A stretch of 64,000 nucleotides of DNA from Chitinophaga sp. H8 (GCF_040567655.1 NZ_JBEXAC010000001.1:2356001-2420000); one strand, 5' to 3'. Positions 45,476-54,297 are shown, numbered from the stretch's first letter. Notes: generated by a model from the sequence alone, not told the origin. Translations and numbers: made by a program.

Positions 45476-48400
45476 TTAAAAGTTAAACGACAGCGTTCCG
45501 GTAATGACCCTGGGAATCGGATTAAAACTCATATTCTGTATTTCAGGATCCATTTTATACCTCGTGATGGTAAAAACATTCTGCGCAGTGATAGAGAAGC
45601 TACATGATTGCATAGCTGCTTTTTTCACGAGTTTTTCGGGCAATGAATAACTTAACGCAATATTGTTCAACCGGATAAAGGAAGCATCCATATATGCCCT
45701 GTCGGAATCCGAAATATTATTACTCAGGAAAGTGCTGGTGTAACGGGCATAATCGGCCTTATCACCTGGCTTACGCCAGTGATTATTGACAACCTCTTCA
45801 GGCAAAACCAGGTTGCTCATTTTACCTGGTGTTACAGAAAGATAAGGATGCGTTCCCATCTTATTGATGAAGTCGAAATACAACGAAAAAGCAAAGTCTT
45901 TATACCTGAGATCAGTGCCAAAACCACCGGCATATTTTGGAGCCAGGTTTATAGCTATAAACCGGTCATCATCAAATGTGCCTGGAACAACACTGATATT
46001 CTTAAACACCTTTCCATCTTTATTATAATCTTCAAAACTATATAGCCCTGTTGCAGGATCAACTCCTACATACTTGAGAAGGTATTTCATATCCAGAGAC
46101 TGACCTACCTTATATCTGGTAGCATAAGGAGAGGATTCAATACCTGGATAGGCAATAAGTTTATTTTTGTTGTTATTGATATTAAAGCTCAGCGACAGGG
46201 AGAGGTCTTTTTTCTTAATAAGCATTGCATTCAATGTAACATCCAGCCCGCTGTTTTGTACTGTTGCAACCCAGTTAGCTACTACGGAAGGAAAGCCTGT
46301 ATATATAGGAGTAGGTAATTCCGTTAGCTGATTCCCCGAACGTTTACGGTACCAGGCCAGGGTAAGATTGGCCCTTTCCTTCAGGAACCCAAGGTTCAAT
46401 GCCCCTTCTATATTCCGGACTTCTTCCCAGTGGTATTGCTGGTTAACTGCGTGTATGGGAACATAAGGCTGCAGGCCGTTGTATTTGAACATCGGGGCAA
46501 AATTACCCGGCTGTTTGGCACTCCATTGCGAGAGGTATTGATAATCCCCGATATTATCCCCTCCGGTCAGTCCATAACTTCCCCTTAGTTTTATAAAATT
46601 AAACCAGGAGGGTAATCTATCTTTCAACCAGCGCTCCTCAGAAGCGATCCAGGAAGCACCTATTGAACCGAAATTTCCAAACTGTCTGCCTGGGGCAAAC
46701 CGGGATGACCCATCTCTTCTCGCATTGATATTGAGAATATATTTGGAGTCCCAGTTATAATTGATACGGGCAAATACCGCAGCATATTTGTATTCACTGT
46801 ATCCTTCGCTGGCCATTTGAGAAGGTGCACTGCTTATGCTCCGGAGTAGTTCATCATTCGTATAACCACTTGCAGTGATGGTCAGTCCACTTGTATAAAC
46901 AGTCTGCAAGGATCCCCCCACCTGTACAGTAAGGCTGCCCAGCCCGATGAAACGGGTATACCTCAACTGCGGCTCAAGTATCCAGCTGTTATTCCTTGTT
47001 CTGCCAAATGTAGCAGAGCCCAGCGGAGAACGGGCCGGGTTCTGGGCTGCAATAGGACTGAAAAAATCGTTCGTATTCTGCATATTTGTGTACCCTGCAT
47101 CAGCGCTGAGTGTTAGTCCTTTCAGTAACTCATAGTTGATACTAAGGCCGCTGGTCAGGCTATTGGTTTTAGCAATAGCTGGGCTCAGAAGGTAAACAAA
47201 CGGATACTGGCTACCCATACCTACAGCATTCCAGTCATCATAATTCAAAGCACCTTTAGCGTTGTAGATAGGTGGGGCATTAGGTGGAAGTGTGAAAGCC
47301 GACTTATTATCATTCATCGCATCCACTTTGGTAAACCCGTAATTTGCCTTCAGATTAACGGACAACTTCTGATTAGGACTGTGGTGGCTCAATGCGATGT
47401 TTAGCGTAGCCCGTTGATTGGAACCGCTTCTGTTGAACAGGTCCACCTGCTTTACATAATTGGAACTAATGGAAAAGGAGGTTTTATTATCCCCTCCCGA
47501 AAGGCCGGCGGAAACAGCGGTATTTTTACCCGTGCCAAGTACGTCCCTTATCCAGTCAGTATTACGGGTGGTATCCCAAACGGTGAGATCGGGTGCATTT
47601 GCAGCCGTAGGTATAATACCATCGTTCGTAAAAGCCTCACGCCGCATAGCCAGGTATTCTTGTGTAGTGAGCATCTTTGGGTACCTGGGTGCCATTACAA
47701 TACCCTGTTCTATCCTCAGATTAAAACTTGTTTTTCCCGGTCTGGCCCTTTTTGTGGTGATCAGGATCACACCATTTGCAGCACGGGAACCGTAGATCGC
47801 AGTGGCATCTCCATCCATTAAGACCTCTATACTTTCTATATCGTCAGGATTAAGGCTGAATAAAGGGCTTTGGCCCTTCGTAGCAGAGATCCCTCCCTGG
47901 ATGAATCCTGAAGATACTCCCTGGTTATAGTTGGGTGCTCCTTTTACATTAAGTACTGTTTGCGGAACACCATCTATCACATACAGAGGCTCGGAAAAAA
48001 ACTCAGGGTTCAAGGCATTTCTTCCTCTGATTTCCACTTTCACAGGTGAGCTGGCATTCCCACTGGTAGGTGTTACAATCATCCCTGGTACCCTTCCCTG
48101 CAAGGCCATCAATGGATTCATTACTGGCTGTTTGCGGATCTCTTCTCCCGATATTTTTACAATGTTTCCTGTAGCAAGCCGCTTGCTCGTTAGCCCATAG
48201 CCCTGTACCACTGCCTGGTCCAGCTCGCTAATGGCAATCCTCATGAGCACAGTATGAAAAGCATCTTTTTTACCTGTAATAAGCGTTGTCTTTTCATACC
48301 CGATACAGGAAATCGTAATCTGGGCGTTCTCACCAATACCGTTCAGTACAAACATTCCCTTTTCATCTGTCTTCGTTGCCTTGCCCGATGTATTTACCAC

Positions 48401-48922
48401 AACATTGGCACCAGATACCGGCATTCCCGTTTTTTCATCATACACTACCCCCGAAACAGTAATGCCTGGCGGTGTACTGACCTGGTCAACAGGTGCCACC
48501 AGTTTGCCACTGATAATGATAGCTTTCTTTTTGATTGAATACTTCAGCGGCAGGTCATTGAACAGTAATGAAAGAAATGACTCCAGTGGGATATTTGCAA
48601 CCTCTAGTGTTACAGGATGACTTCCTTTCAGCAAAGTCTCATTATAGAAAAAGAAATACCCGGTTTGCATTTCCACTGCCGAGAATACTTTTTGTAATGG
48701 AACATCCTTGCCGGAGAACGTAACAGTCTGTGCTACACTACGGGCACGCAGTTGAAAAAAACTGAGCAGGATCAGTAAGGCAGTTAATTTCATGATCAGC
48801 AGTGTTTTTATAAAATGTTGGCTTGTCCTGAAAATGATCCGATGGCCAGATTTAGGGAGAAAGAAGCCTGGCCTGAAAGGCCCGGGTATAGCAATGGCTT
48901 TCAACCATTGAATAAATTTCAT
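45476..48922 (-). CDS. SusC/RagA TonB-dependent transporter with STN domain, second locus
   Basis: A 1148-residue transporter. About 43 residues precede the signal peptide (MKLTALLILLSFFQLRARSVAQ), as in the first SusC. Then come an STN sensor (about 65-140, FSAVEMQTGYFFFYNETLL), a CarboxypepD_reg-like domain (about 150-225), a plug (PLYVIDGVPQT, DATAIYGSRAANGVILITTKR) and the barrel, ending in FNF. The STN domain and the upstream FecR/ECF genes indicate signal-dependent expression. No glycoside hydrolase lies nearby; the partners are an ABC machine, MutS-like ATPases and a protease, so the cargo may be a peptide or another non-glycan compound. Confidence 0.95.
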   Translation of the reverse strand: MKFIQWLKAIAIPGPFRPGFFLPKSGHRIIFRTSQHFIKTLLIMKLTALLILLSFFQLRARSVAQTVTFSGKDVPLQKVFSAVEMQTGYFFFYNETLLKGSHPVTLEVANIPLESFLSLLFNDLPLKYSIKKKAIIISGKLVAPVDQVSTPPGITVSGVVYDEKTGMPVSGANVVVNTSGKATKTDEKGMFVLNGIGENAQITISCIGYEKTTLITGKKDAFHTVLMRIAISELDQAVVQGYGLTSKRLATGNIVKISGEEIRKQPVMNPLMALQGRVPGMIVTPTSGNASSPVKVEIRGRNALNPEFFSEPLYVIDGVPQTVLNVKGAPNYNQGVSSGFIQGGISATKGQSPLFSLNPDDIESIEVLMDGDATAIYGSRAANGVILITTKRARPGKTSFNLRIEQGIVMAPRYPKMLTTQEYLAMRREAFTNDGIIPTAANAPDLTVWDTTRNTDWIRDVLGTGKNTAVSAGLSGGDNKTSFSISSNYVKQVDLFNRSGSNQRATLNIALSHHSPNQKLSVNLKANYGFTKVDAMNDNKSAFTLPPNAPPIYNAKGALNYDDWNAVGMGSQYPFVYLLSPAIAKTNSLTSGLSINYELLKGLTLSADAGYTNMQNTNDFFSPIAAQNPARSPLGSATFGRTRNNSWILEPQLRYTRFIGLGSLTVQVGGSLQTVYTSGLTITASGYTNDELLRSISSAPSQMASEGYSEYKYAAVFARINYNWDSKYILNINARRDGSSRFAPGRQFGNFGSIGASWIASEERWLKDRLPSWFNFIKLRGSYGLTGGDNIGDYQYLSQWSAKQPGNFAPMFKYNGLQPYVPIHAVNQQYHWEEVRNIEGALNLGFLKERANLTLAWYRKRSGNQLTELPTPIYTGFPSVVANWVATVQNSGLDVTLNAMLIKKKDLSLSLSFNINNNKNKLIAYPGIESSPYATRYKVGQSLDMKYLLKYVGVDPATGLYSFEDYNKDGKVFKNISVVPGTFDDDRFIAINLAPKYAGGFGTDLRYKDFAFSLYFDFINKMGTHPYLSVTPGKMSNLVLPEEVVNNHWRKPGDKADYARYTSTFLSNNISDSDRAYMDASFIRLNNIALSYSLPEKLVKKAAMQSCSFSITAQNVFTITRYKMDPEIQNMSFNPIPRVITGTLSFNF

Positions 48923-48948
48923 AGCTTTGCAGTGTTTTTGGTGATAAA
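48923..48948 (-). promoter_or_regulatory. Conserved susC leader motif, second locus
   Basis: This is the counterpart of the element at 11657-11685. It ends at the ATG of the second susC and differs by two inserted A residues, one A/G change and the spacing of the last bases. Confidence 0.5.
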
Positions 48949-48979
48949 ATAAGCGGTCTTACCCTGATTGACTTATGCA

Positions 48980-49035
48980 TTATCCAAACACCGGCCGGGA
49001 ATGTTCGCTGCATTTCCGGCCTTCATTTTGGATAA
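48980..49035 (-). promoter_or_regulatory. Long hairpin between fecR and susC, second locus
   Basis: A nested inverted repeat: outer arms TTATCCAAA at 48980 and TTTGGATAA at 49027 enclose an inner stem of about 11 bp (CGGCCGGGAATG region pairing with CATTTCCGGCC) around TTCGCTG. No T run follows on the minus strand, so it is not a plain terminator. It lies about 58 bases before susC and could attenuate or protect the message or bind protein. The first locus has an analogous hairpin at 11721-11750. Confidence 0.5.
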
Positions 49036-49168
49036 GCAATTGTTTACATTAAACTCATACTATATTCTTATTTTGGTTGTTTGCCATTCCCGGCAGTTGC
49101 CATGCTATTGATCTTAAATGAAATGGTATACAGCGTAAACAACGCAAACCATGCATCCTGTTAACGTT

Positions 49169-50374
49169 TTATGGCATTACTGTTAATGTTCTTCCTTCAA
49201 TACTGAAATTGACGCCCACCTCCTTGAGCGCTTCTGTAACTTGTGATAAAGTAAGATCCTGTGGAAGCTTGCCTTTAAAATGCAGAGATGGCACAGGACC
49301 AGCATATTTTACTTCTATATCATACCAGCGTTCCAGCTGGTGCATTATTTCTGTAAACGGTACTTCTTCAAAATAGAAAATCCCTTCCTTCCATGCCACG
49401 GCCTTTTCTACATCCACATTTCCTTCCAGCACAATATGCCTGTCGGGTTGCAACAGCGCCTGTTCTCCGGGCTTCATCGTAAGATGATGATCATCCGCAT
49501 CTACCCGCACAGCACCTTCCAGCAATGTTGTTTGAACCGTCTTGTCGTCGGGATATGCCTTCACATTAAAACGGGTACCCAGCACTGCTATACCAACCTG
49601 GTCATCCACTTTTACCCGAAAAGGCATCGCGGCATCTTTCTCTATTTCGAAATATGCTTCCCCTGTTATTTGAACCAATCGTTCCTTTCCGGTAAATACC
49701 GTTGGATAGATAATGGATGAAGCTGCATTCAGCCATACTTTAGACCCATCCGGAAGCCGTAACTGGAACTGGCGCCCTCTGGGGGTAGTGAGCGTGTGGT
49801 AATTAACAGCACTGGCATTTGTATGGTCATAGGAAAGTGCCCCGTTATTCAGCAGCATCAGTGTTCCGCTCTGTGTAGCTACCACGCCATTATCCAAACT
49901 ATCCAGCACGATCTTTTCCCCATTTGCTATCGTAAGGATAGCTCCCTCATGCCCCGGGGCAACATCCATTCCTCCCAGCTTGCCCCCGTTAACAAGCACA
50001 GGGGCTTCCTTTCTGGTAGATTTGTCAGACATCAGAAAACCTATGGCGATACCTAACACTACTATTATTACCGCAGCTACCCTGAACCAGGCTGTATGCC
50101 ATAAACGGACCTGCGGAGCAGTGCGGGAGAAAGAATGCCCCGCTTCACGGGTGGCATTAACCTGCTCATGCAAATATTGATCAATAGACGCTTTGATGGC
50201 CTGACTTGTTTCAAGTTCATAGGTACGGTTAGTCAGCAGTTCAAGCACCATTTCATCAAACATCTTTATGTAGGCCTGGTCCTGCAACATGCTGGCCAGC
50301 AACTGCTTCTCCTCTTCCTGGATACGCTCATCCAGGTATTTCTCTATTAGTTCTCTAAATTTGTCTGCCTGCAT
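49169..50374 (-). CDS. FecR-family anti-sigma factor, second locus
   Basis: A 401-residue FecR/DUF4974 protein. I use the ATG at 50374 (MQADKFREL); the longer frame begins at a TTG two codons earlier. The cytoplasmic part (about 1-95) carries EKYLDERIQEEEKQLLASML; a transmembrane helix follows at about 97-115, then the FecR domain (TPRGRQFQLRLPDGSKVWLN, GEAYFEIEKDA, VAVLGTRFNVKAYPD) and the C-terminal LMEIMHQLERWYDIEV-like region. It pairs with the ECF factor 78 bases upstream and the STN domain of the second SusC. Confidence 0.94.
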   Translation of the reverse strand: MQADKFRELIEKYLDERIQEEEKQLLASMLQDQAYIKMFDEMVLELLTNRTYELETSQAIKASIDQYLHEQVNATREAGHSFSRTAPQVRLWHTAWFRVAAVIIVVLGIAIGFLMSDKSTRKEAPVLVNGGKLGGMDVAPGHEGAILTIANGEKIVLDSLDNGVVATQSGTLMLLNNGALSYDHTNASAVNYHTLTTPRGRQFQLRLPDGSKVWLNAASSIIYPTVFTGKERLVQITGEAYFEIEKDAAMPFRVKVDDQVGIAVLGTRFNVKAYPDDKTVQTTLLEGAVRVDADDHHLTMKPGEQALLQPDRHIVLEGNVDVEKAVAWKEGIFYFEEVPFTEIMHQLERWYDIEVKYAGPVPSLHFKGKLPQDLTLSQVTEALKEVGVNFSIEGRTLTVMP

Positions 50375-50452
50375 GTTCAATCGTATTTATACACCGGTCT
50401 CTAATTAAAGACGCATGAAAATCAAAACCGGATTAGTCAGTTCAAAAAAAAA

Positions 50453-51043
50453 TCAGAAAAGAACCCAGATCATCAGAATAATGGTCTGGTGCCGGATGAA
50501 GCTGCGGATAAATGATAACGCCTGCACTATATGTACTTTCACTGTATTAGGGGAAATATTGAGCTGCTTCCCGATCTCTTCATATTTTAAACCCTCTTTC
50601 CGGCTTAGTTCAAAAACTAACCGGCGCTGCGGGGGCATTTGATCCAATGCTGACTGGAGAAGTGATATCAATTGCTTATTTTCCAACTGATGATCCGGCA
50701 ACAAGTCAGCCGTAACCGGCAACTGCTCCCAACCATCAGGCATTGGAGCAGTTACTTTCTTCCGGAATTCGGATACAATTTTGTTACGTGCAAGAATAAA
50801 CAGGTAGTCCGCAGGCTTTTCCACCGCTGGTAATGTATGGCGCGTTTTCCATATAGTCAGGAATATCTCCTGCACAACATCCTGCGCTATGAATGTATCT
50901 TTGAGAAAAGCCATAGCATGACCGAACAGGTTATTCCTGTGCCTTTCAAGCAGTAATTTGTAAGCATGCTCATCTCCGGTTGCAATCAGGCGAAACAGTT
51001 CTTTGTCATTATGTAATTCGGTATAGCTCAATCCTCGTAACAA
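50453..51043 (-). CDS. ECF sigma factor, second locus
   Basis: A 196-residue ECF sigma factor. Region 2 shows FGHAMAFLKDTFIAQDVVQEIFLTIW and FILARNKIVSEFRKK; region 4 shows MPPQRRLVFELSRKEGLKYEEIGKQLNISPNTVKVHIVQAL. No ATG is available near the start: the frame opens with TTG at 51043, with an in-frame stop a few codons earlier, so either TTG is used or the start is the TTG four codons on. It heads the long leftward string that runs to 35673 and should direct its SusC promoter. Confidence 0.9.
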   Translation of the reverse strand: MLRGLSYTELHNDKELFRLIATGDEHAYKLLLERHRNNLFGHAMAFLKDTFIAQDVVQEIFLTIWKTRHTLPAVEKPADYLFILARNKIVSEFRKKVTAPMPDGWEQLPVTADLLPDHQLENKQLISLLQSALDQMPPQRRLVFELSRKEGLKYEEIGKQLNISPNTVKVHIVQALSFIRSFIRHQTIILMIWVLF

Positions 51044-51059
51044 TTCAGTGGTATTGGAT

Positions 51060-51325
51060 CTTTTTTACTTTATTCTGGCACTTAGGTGAGCCTTTTAGCA
51101 CCAGCCCCCGACCAGCATGACACTACAAATAAAAGCAATCAATAGGATATTTCCATACCAAACCACTTCACCCCAGGTTAATATTACATTGTTAATAAGC
51201 GCATTGCTGCACACCTGTGTGAAACCGGTATGGTCAACATCATTGCAACTGCATCATTAGGATCATCGTAAATCGGTACCAATACACTTTTGTTGGCAAT
51301 ATAATAGTTAATATAAGATGCTTAA
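51060..51325 (-). pseudogene. Eroded C-terminal fragment of an agmatine-deiminase-like gene
   Basis: One minus-strand frame, just after a TAA at 51322, reads ASYINYYIANKSVLVPIYDD and continues PNDAVAM before it stops at an early TAA near 51192. This matches the end of agmatine deiminase/PAD_porph proteins, where PASYxNFYIxNxxVxVPxYxDPxD is a strong signature. Continuing in other frames there are further suggestive pieces (PIDC, then H) as expected for the lost catalytic end. The N-terminal three-quarters is gone and the frame is broken at both ends, so this is a relic. Nothing else was identified in the 538-base gap 51044-51581 apart from a 67-codon frame (51240-51443) that overlaps it out of phase. 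Confidence 0.45.
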
Positions 51326-51534
51326 TCGGAGCCAGGAACAGTTCTTCAATGGAATCTTCGTTTTCCGCTGCCTTTGCCCATTCCAATATGTAATAAATTG
51401 GTTGACCATTCCGTGTAAGCCATAGCGTTACTGTAATAGCCATAAATGTTCATTTTTTGTGTACCCAACTATGTATCATCTGTGAGTCAAAGGGAGCGGA
51501 AATAAGTGGAAAATACTGGCAAAAGCTGCAGTTT

Positions 51535-51575
51535 AATAAAAGAAAAACCCCTGTAAACCAAAGCCTTACAGGGGT
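51535..51575 (-). terminator. Terminator after tRNA-Leu
   Basis: A 10-bp stem, ACCCCTGTAA with TTACAGGGGT (51547-51575, 9-base loop), is followed on the minus strand by TTTTTCTTTT. It lies just 3' of the tRNA gene and ends its transcript. Confidence 0.85.
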
Positions 51576-51581
51576 ATCTAG

Positions 51582-51665
51582 TGCCCAGAACTGGATTCGA
51601 ACCAGCACACCGTTGCCGGCGCTGCGACCTGAACACAGTGCGTCTACCAATTTCGCCATCTGGGC
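51582..51665 (-). tRNA. tRNA-Leu (anticodon CAG)
   Basis: The 84-base minus-strand sequence folds as a class II tRNA. The acceptor stem is GCCCAGA/TCTGGGC with discriminator A; the D-arm contains AAATTGGTAGACG; the anticodon stem-loop is CTGTG-TTCAGGT-CGCAG with CAG as anticodon; a variable arm follows; and the T-arm is CTGGTTCGAATCCAG. CCA is not encoded. A full promoter lies upstream at 51689 and a terminator downstream. Confidence 0.95.
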
Positions 51666-51688
51666 ATCGATATTTGTGTCAGGGAGCG

Positions 51689-51719
51689 CAAAGGTATAAA
51701 CTCCTTTCCTTTTTCCCAA
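51689..51719 (-). promoter_or_regulatory. Full -33/-7 promoter of tRNA-Leu
   Basis: The minus strand has TACCTTTG (51689-51696) as the -7 box and TTTG (about 51717-51720) as the -33 element, 20 bases apart, matching the Bacteroidota promoter layout. The -7 box ends 23 bases before the mature tRNA 5' end. It is the clearest promoter in the window. Confidence 0.75.
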
Positions 51720-51848
51720 ATAAAAAATATTTTCTTTTTGCTGTAACGAATGAACTCATCGATATACTTATGGATATAGTAACTGTTGCAAAGGGCCCAA
51801 AAGCAGCAATAAACATCATTTGTATTCAATCCATAAGTATAGACAAAC

Positions 51849-52724
51849 ATGAAAAATATCATTAAAAATATCATTGCACTCATCGCTGTATTTGCTGCGC
51901 TTTTTGTAACTATTAAGTTAAAAGCCCAGGAAAAACCATTAATCAACTCCATGTTATGGGAAATCAGTGGCAATGGCCTGCAACAGCCTTCCTACCTCTT
52001 TGGCACTATACATATGATCTGCGCACAGGATTTCATCCTGCAGGATAAGGTAAAACGAAGCCTGGCAAAAAGCGATCGGTATATTATGGAAATTAATCTC
52101 GGAGATACAGCTGAACTACGCCACATGCAAGCGCTGGCTATAGGAAAACAGCCGCTGAGCACCACCCTGCCTCCTGCTGATTTTGCCTTTCTGGATTCCG
52201 TTTTACAAAAAAAGACCGCTATTTCACTGAAACAATTGGATAACTTTACTTTGTTGGGAATAAACAGTTTGCTGATGACCAAATCACTGCCCTGTACCGA
52301 TGTAAAAATGTATGAAATGGAGCTACTTGCTCTGGCCAAAACACAAAACAAGCTTACCGGTGCGTTGGAAACAGTAGCAGAACAAGGACACTATTTCAGT
52401 AAAGGCTCTCCGGATGATTATACAGTTTCCCAACTAAAGCTGATGGACGATTATATGATGACATTCAACAAAATGGTCAGCGCCTACAAAATGGAGCAGG
52501 TCCAAACCTTGTATCAGGAAACAACCCATGAAAAATACATGGATGCAAATGCGAAAAAATGGATGTTACATGAGCGAAATCAGAACTGGGTGGAACGTAT
52601 GCCTCAAATGATGGCAGCGCATAGCAACTTCTTTGCTGTTGGCGCTGCACATCTGGCCGGCAAAGACGGACTGATTGCTCTCCTGATCGCCAAAGGATAT
52701 ACGGTAAAACCTATTCTAAAATAA
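51849..52724 (+). CDS. TraB/GumN-family protein, exported
   Basis: A 291-residue protein with a signal peptide or anchor at residues about 1-25. The TraB/GumN (PF01963) marks are LLWEISGNG-like MLWEISGNGLQQPSYLFGTIHM near 35-56, with the conserved GTxH, and VGAAHLAGKDGLIALL near 268-283, with the conserved GxxHL. Members are suspected metallo-hydrolases or inhibitors of surface signals. It forms a probable operon with an ECF sigma factor (13 bases on) and a membrane protein, an unusual partnership that suggests a signalling role. Confidence 0.88.
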   Translation: MKNIIKNIIALIAVFAALFVTIKLKAQEKPLINSMLWEISGNGLQQPSYLFGTIHMICAQDFILQDKVKRSLAKSDRYIMEINLGDTAELRHMQALAIGKQPLSTTLPPADFAFLDSVLQKKTAISLKQLDNFTLLGINSLLMTKSLPCTDVKMYEMELLALAKTQNKLTGALETVAEQGHYFSKGSPDDYTVSQLKLMDDYMMTFNKMVSAYKMEQVQTLYQETTHEKYMDANAKKWMLHERNQNWVERMPQMMAAHSNFFAVGAAHLAGKDGLIALLIAKGYTVKPILK

Positions 52725-52737
52725 AGCTCCCTGTTGC

Positions 52738-53241
52738 GTGAAAATCACTGAAAAGGAATTCCTTGCACTTATTGACACCAACAAAGCCATGATACATAAG
52801 ATCGCAAATATGTACATGGCCCACAAAGAAGATCAGCAAGACCTGTTCCAGGAGATTGTATATCAGCTTTGGAAGTCCCTGAATACTTTTCAGGGAGGGA
52901 GTAAATTCTCCACCTGGATGTACCGGGTAGCTTTAAATACCGCTATGGTTTTCCTGAAGAAGGATAAAAGGAAAATATCTGCCAGCGATCAACTGCCCGA
53001 ACATCTGACACAGGAAGACGACGGCGCCAGCGAAAAAGAAAACCAGCTGGCTCATTTCTACAAAGCTTTACAACAACTGGATAACATCGAAAAAGCGATC
53101 ATATTTTATCACCTGGAAGATTTTTCTCACCGCGAAACAGGTATCAACCTGGGAATATCAGAAGGAAATGTCAGGGTAAAACTCAATCGTGCTAAAAATA
53201 AAATTAAAGAACTCATTAAATCACAAGGATATGAATTTTGA
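52738..53241 (+). CDS. ECF sigma factor with GTG start
   Basis: A 167-residue ECF sigma factor starting at GTG 52738 (KITEKEFLALID). Region 2 has IANMYMAHKEDQQDLFQEIVYQLWKSL and FSTWMYRVALNTA; region 4 has LDNIEKAIIFYHLEDFSHRETGINLGISEGNVRVKLNRA. It lacks the FecR/SusC neighbours of the other two sigma genes. A membrane protein that overlaps its end is the likely anti-sigma partner. Confidence 0.92.
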   Translation: MKITEKEFLALIDTNKAMIHKIANMYMAHKEDQQDLFQEIVYQLWKSLNTFQGGSKFSTWMYRVALNTAMVFLKKDKRKISASDQLPEHLTQEDDGASEKENQLAHFYKALQQLDNIEKAIIFYHLEDFSHRETGINLGISEGNVRVKLNRAKNKIKELIKSQGYEF

Positions 53242-53860
53242 TGACCTGAAGTCTGCCTGGGATTCCGACAAAACTGCCAATGTAGATACACCGGTTCATC
53301 TAACCCGGTTAAAAACAGCGCAAACCCCTATTGATCAGCTACGCAAACAAATGAAACAGGAATTCTTTCTCCATTGCCTGGCATTGATTATCACCGGATT
53401 TGTACCACAACTACTGAATTTCAATCCGGTATTTATACTGCCATTCTATGCACTGTATACACTCTATGTGGCTATCTGTGCCTATTACATGATCAAAATG
53501 TATCTCTTTTACAAACGCCTTTCAACCAATGCGCTAAGTTCCCGTGATAACCTTTATGAAACCTATTATGATATCCGGATACATGTGGAAATGTATAAAT
53601 CTTATACCTATGCCATCTCCCCCTTTGCTATCCTGATTGGATTGATACTCATCCTGAATGCCAAAGATGGAGCACTTTTAAACAGCATACAGGAAAAAGG
53701 ACTTGCCGAAAAAGATATCTTCCTGGTAGGAGGCGCGCTACTGGCAGCTATCGTAGCCATCATTATCACTACTGAAATATGGATAAGCAGATACTATAGT
53801 AAATATGCCAAACAAATCCGGCAACTACTTGATCTGCTGAAAGACGAAACAGCTGCATAA
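53231..53860 (+). CDS. Membrane protein, likely anti-sigma partner
   Basis: A 209-residue protein starting at ATG 53231, overlapping the sigma-factor stop by 11 bases (a longer frame to 53189 is less likely). The N-terminal 40 residues are polar and begin MNFDDLKSAWDSD, typical of small anti-sigma N-termini in this phylum. Four hydrophobic segments follow near residues 45-65, 68-90, about 128-148 and about 165-190. No ZAS motif (HxxxCxxC) is present. The role as anti-sigma factor rests on translational coupling only. Confidence 0.78.
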   Translation: MNFDDLKSAWDSDKTANVDTPVHLTRLKTAQTPIDQLRKQMKQEFFLHCLALIITGFVPQLLNFNPVFILPFYALYTLYVAICAYYMIKMYLFYKRLSTNALSSRDNLYETYYDIRIHVEMYKSYTYAISPFAILIGLILILNAKDGALLNSIQEKGLAEKDIFLVGGALLAAIVAIIITTEIWISRYYSKYAKQIRQLLDLLKDETAA

Positions 53861-53866
53861 TACTTT

Positions 53867-53912
53867 AAAAGCAGAATGCCCATAGTATATACTACGGGCA
53901 TTCTGCTTTTAT
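53867..53912. terminator. Bidirectional terminator between convergent genes
   Basis: A near-perfect hairpin: AAAAGCAGAATGCCC (53867-53881) pairs with GGGCATTCTGCTTTT (53896-53910), with a loop that itself holds TAGTATATACTA, extending the pairing. A runs and T runs lie on both sides, so it can stop the ECF/membrane-protein transcript and that of the CDGSH gene. Confidence 0.85.
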
Positions 53913-53945
53913 TAATGAGCTGGTGTCAACCACGCACATTATTAT

Positions 53946-54167
53946 TTATTTTTTGGGAGGCAAGCTAAATGCTACCGCATCGTGCTCAAAGTGTCCTCTA
54001 TGTGATCCATCACAAAAAGGCTTATTTTTTGAAAGCCCACAACGGCAAATAGAGACAATCTCCCTGCCAGCCAGGTCATACACATTGCCATCTTTATCTA
54101 CTATTTCAAAACTACCGTCTACCTTAAGAGAACCGTTGCTGTTTACTGTAATTTTCGTCTTCACCAT
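53946..54167 (-). CDS. CDGSH iron-sulfur domain protein
   Basis: A 73-residue protein whose C-terminal half holds CRCGLSKNKPFCDGSH (C41, C43, C52, H56), the exact 3Cys-1His pattern of CDGSH [2Fe-2S] proteins (mitoNEET-like). The N-terminal half (ITVNSNGSLKVDGSFEIVD) is the short beta-strand lead seen in bacterial single-domain members. It is cytosolic, probably in redox sensing or cluster transfer. It is convergent with the TraB operon. Confidence 0.95.
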   Translation of the reverse strand: MVKTKITVNSNGSLKVDGSFEIVDKDGNVYDLAGREIVSICRCGLSKNKPFCDGSHRGHFEHDAVAFSLPPKK

Positions 54168-54297
54168 TTGATTTTTTGATTAAGCGCTAAAAATAGGGAA
54201 ATAAAAGCATACTTTATCTTCTCCCAACTGCTCATTATCCTGAAAAACAACCGGTGTCCGCCCCTTTTTTCCTTACTTTGCCGGTAAATGTGTGGTT

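Noticed and set aside
51240..51443. A 67-codon membrane-like gene
   Set aside because: It overlaps the agmatine-deiminase relic in another phase and matches no family; an out-of-frame reading of decayed sequence is simpler.
51450..51719. Frames on both strands across 51450-51719
   Set aside because: They run through the tRNA-Leu gene and its terminator, which explain this sequence.
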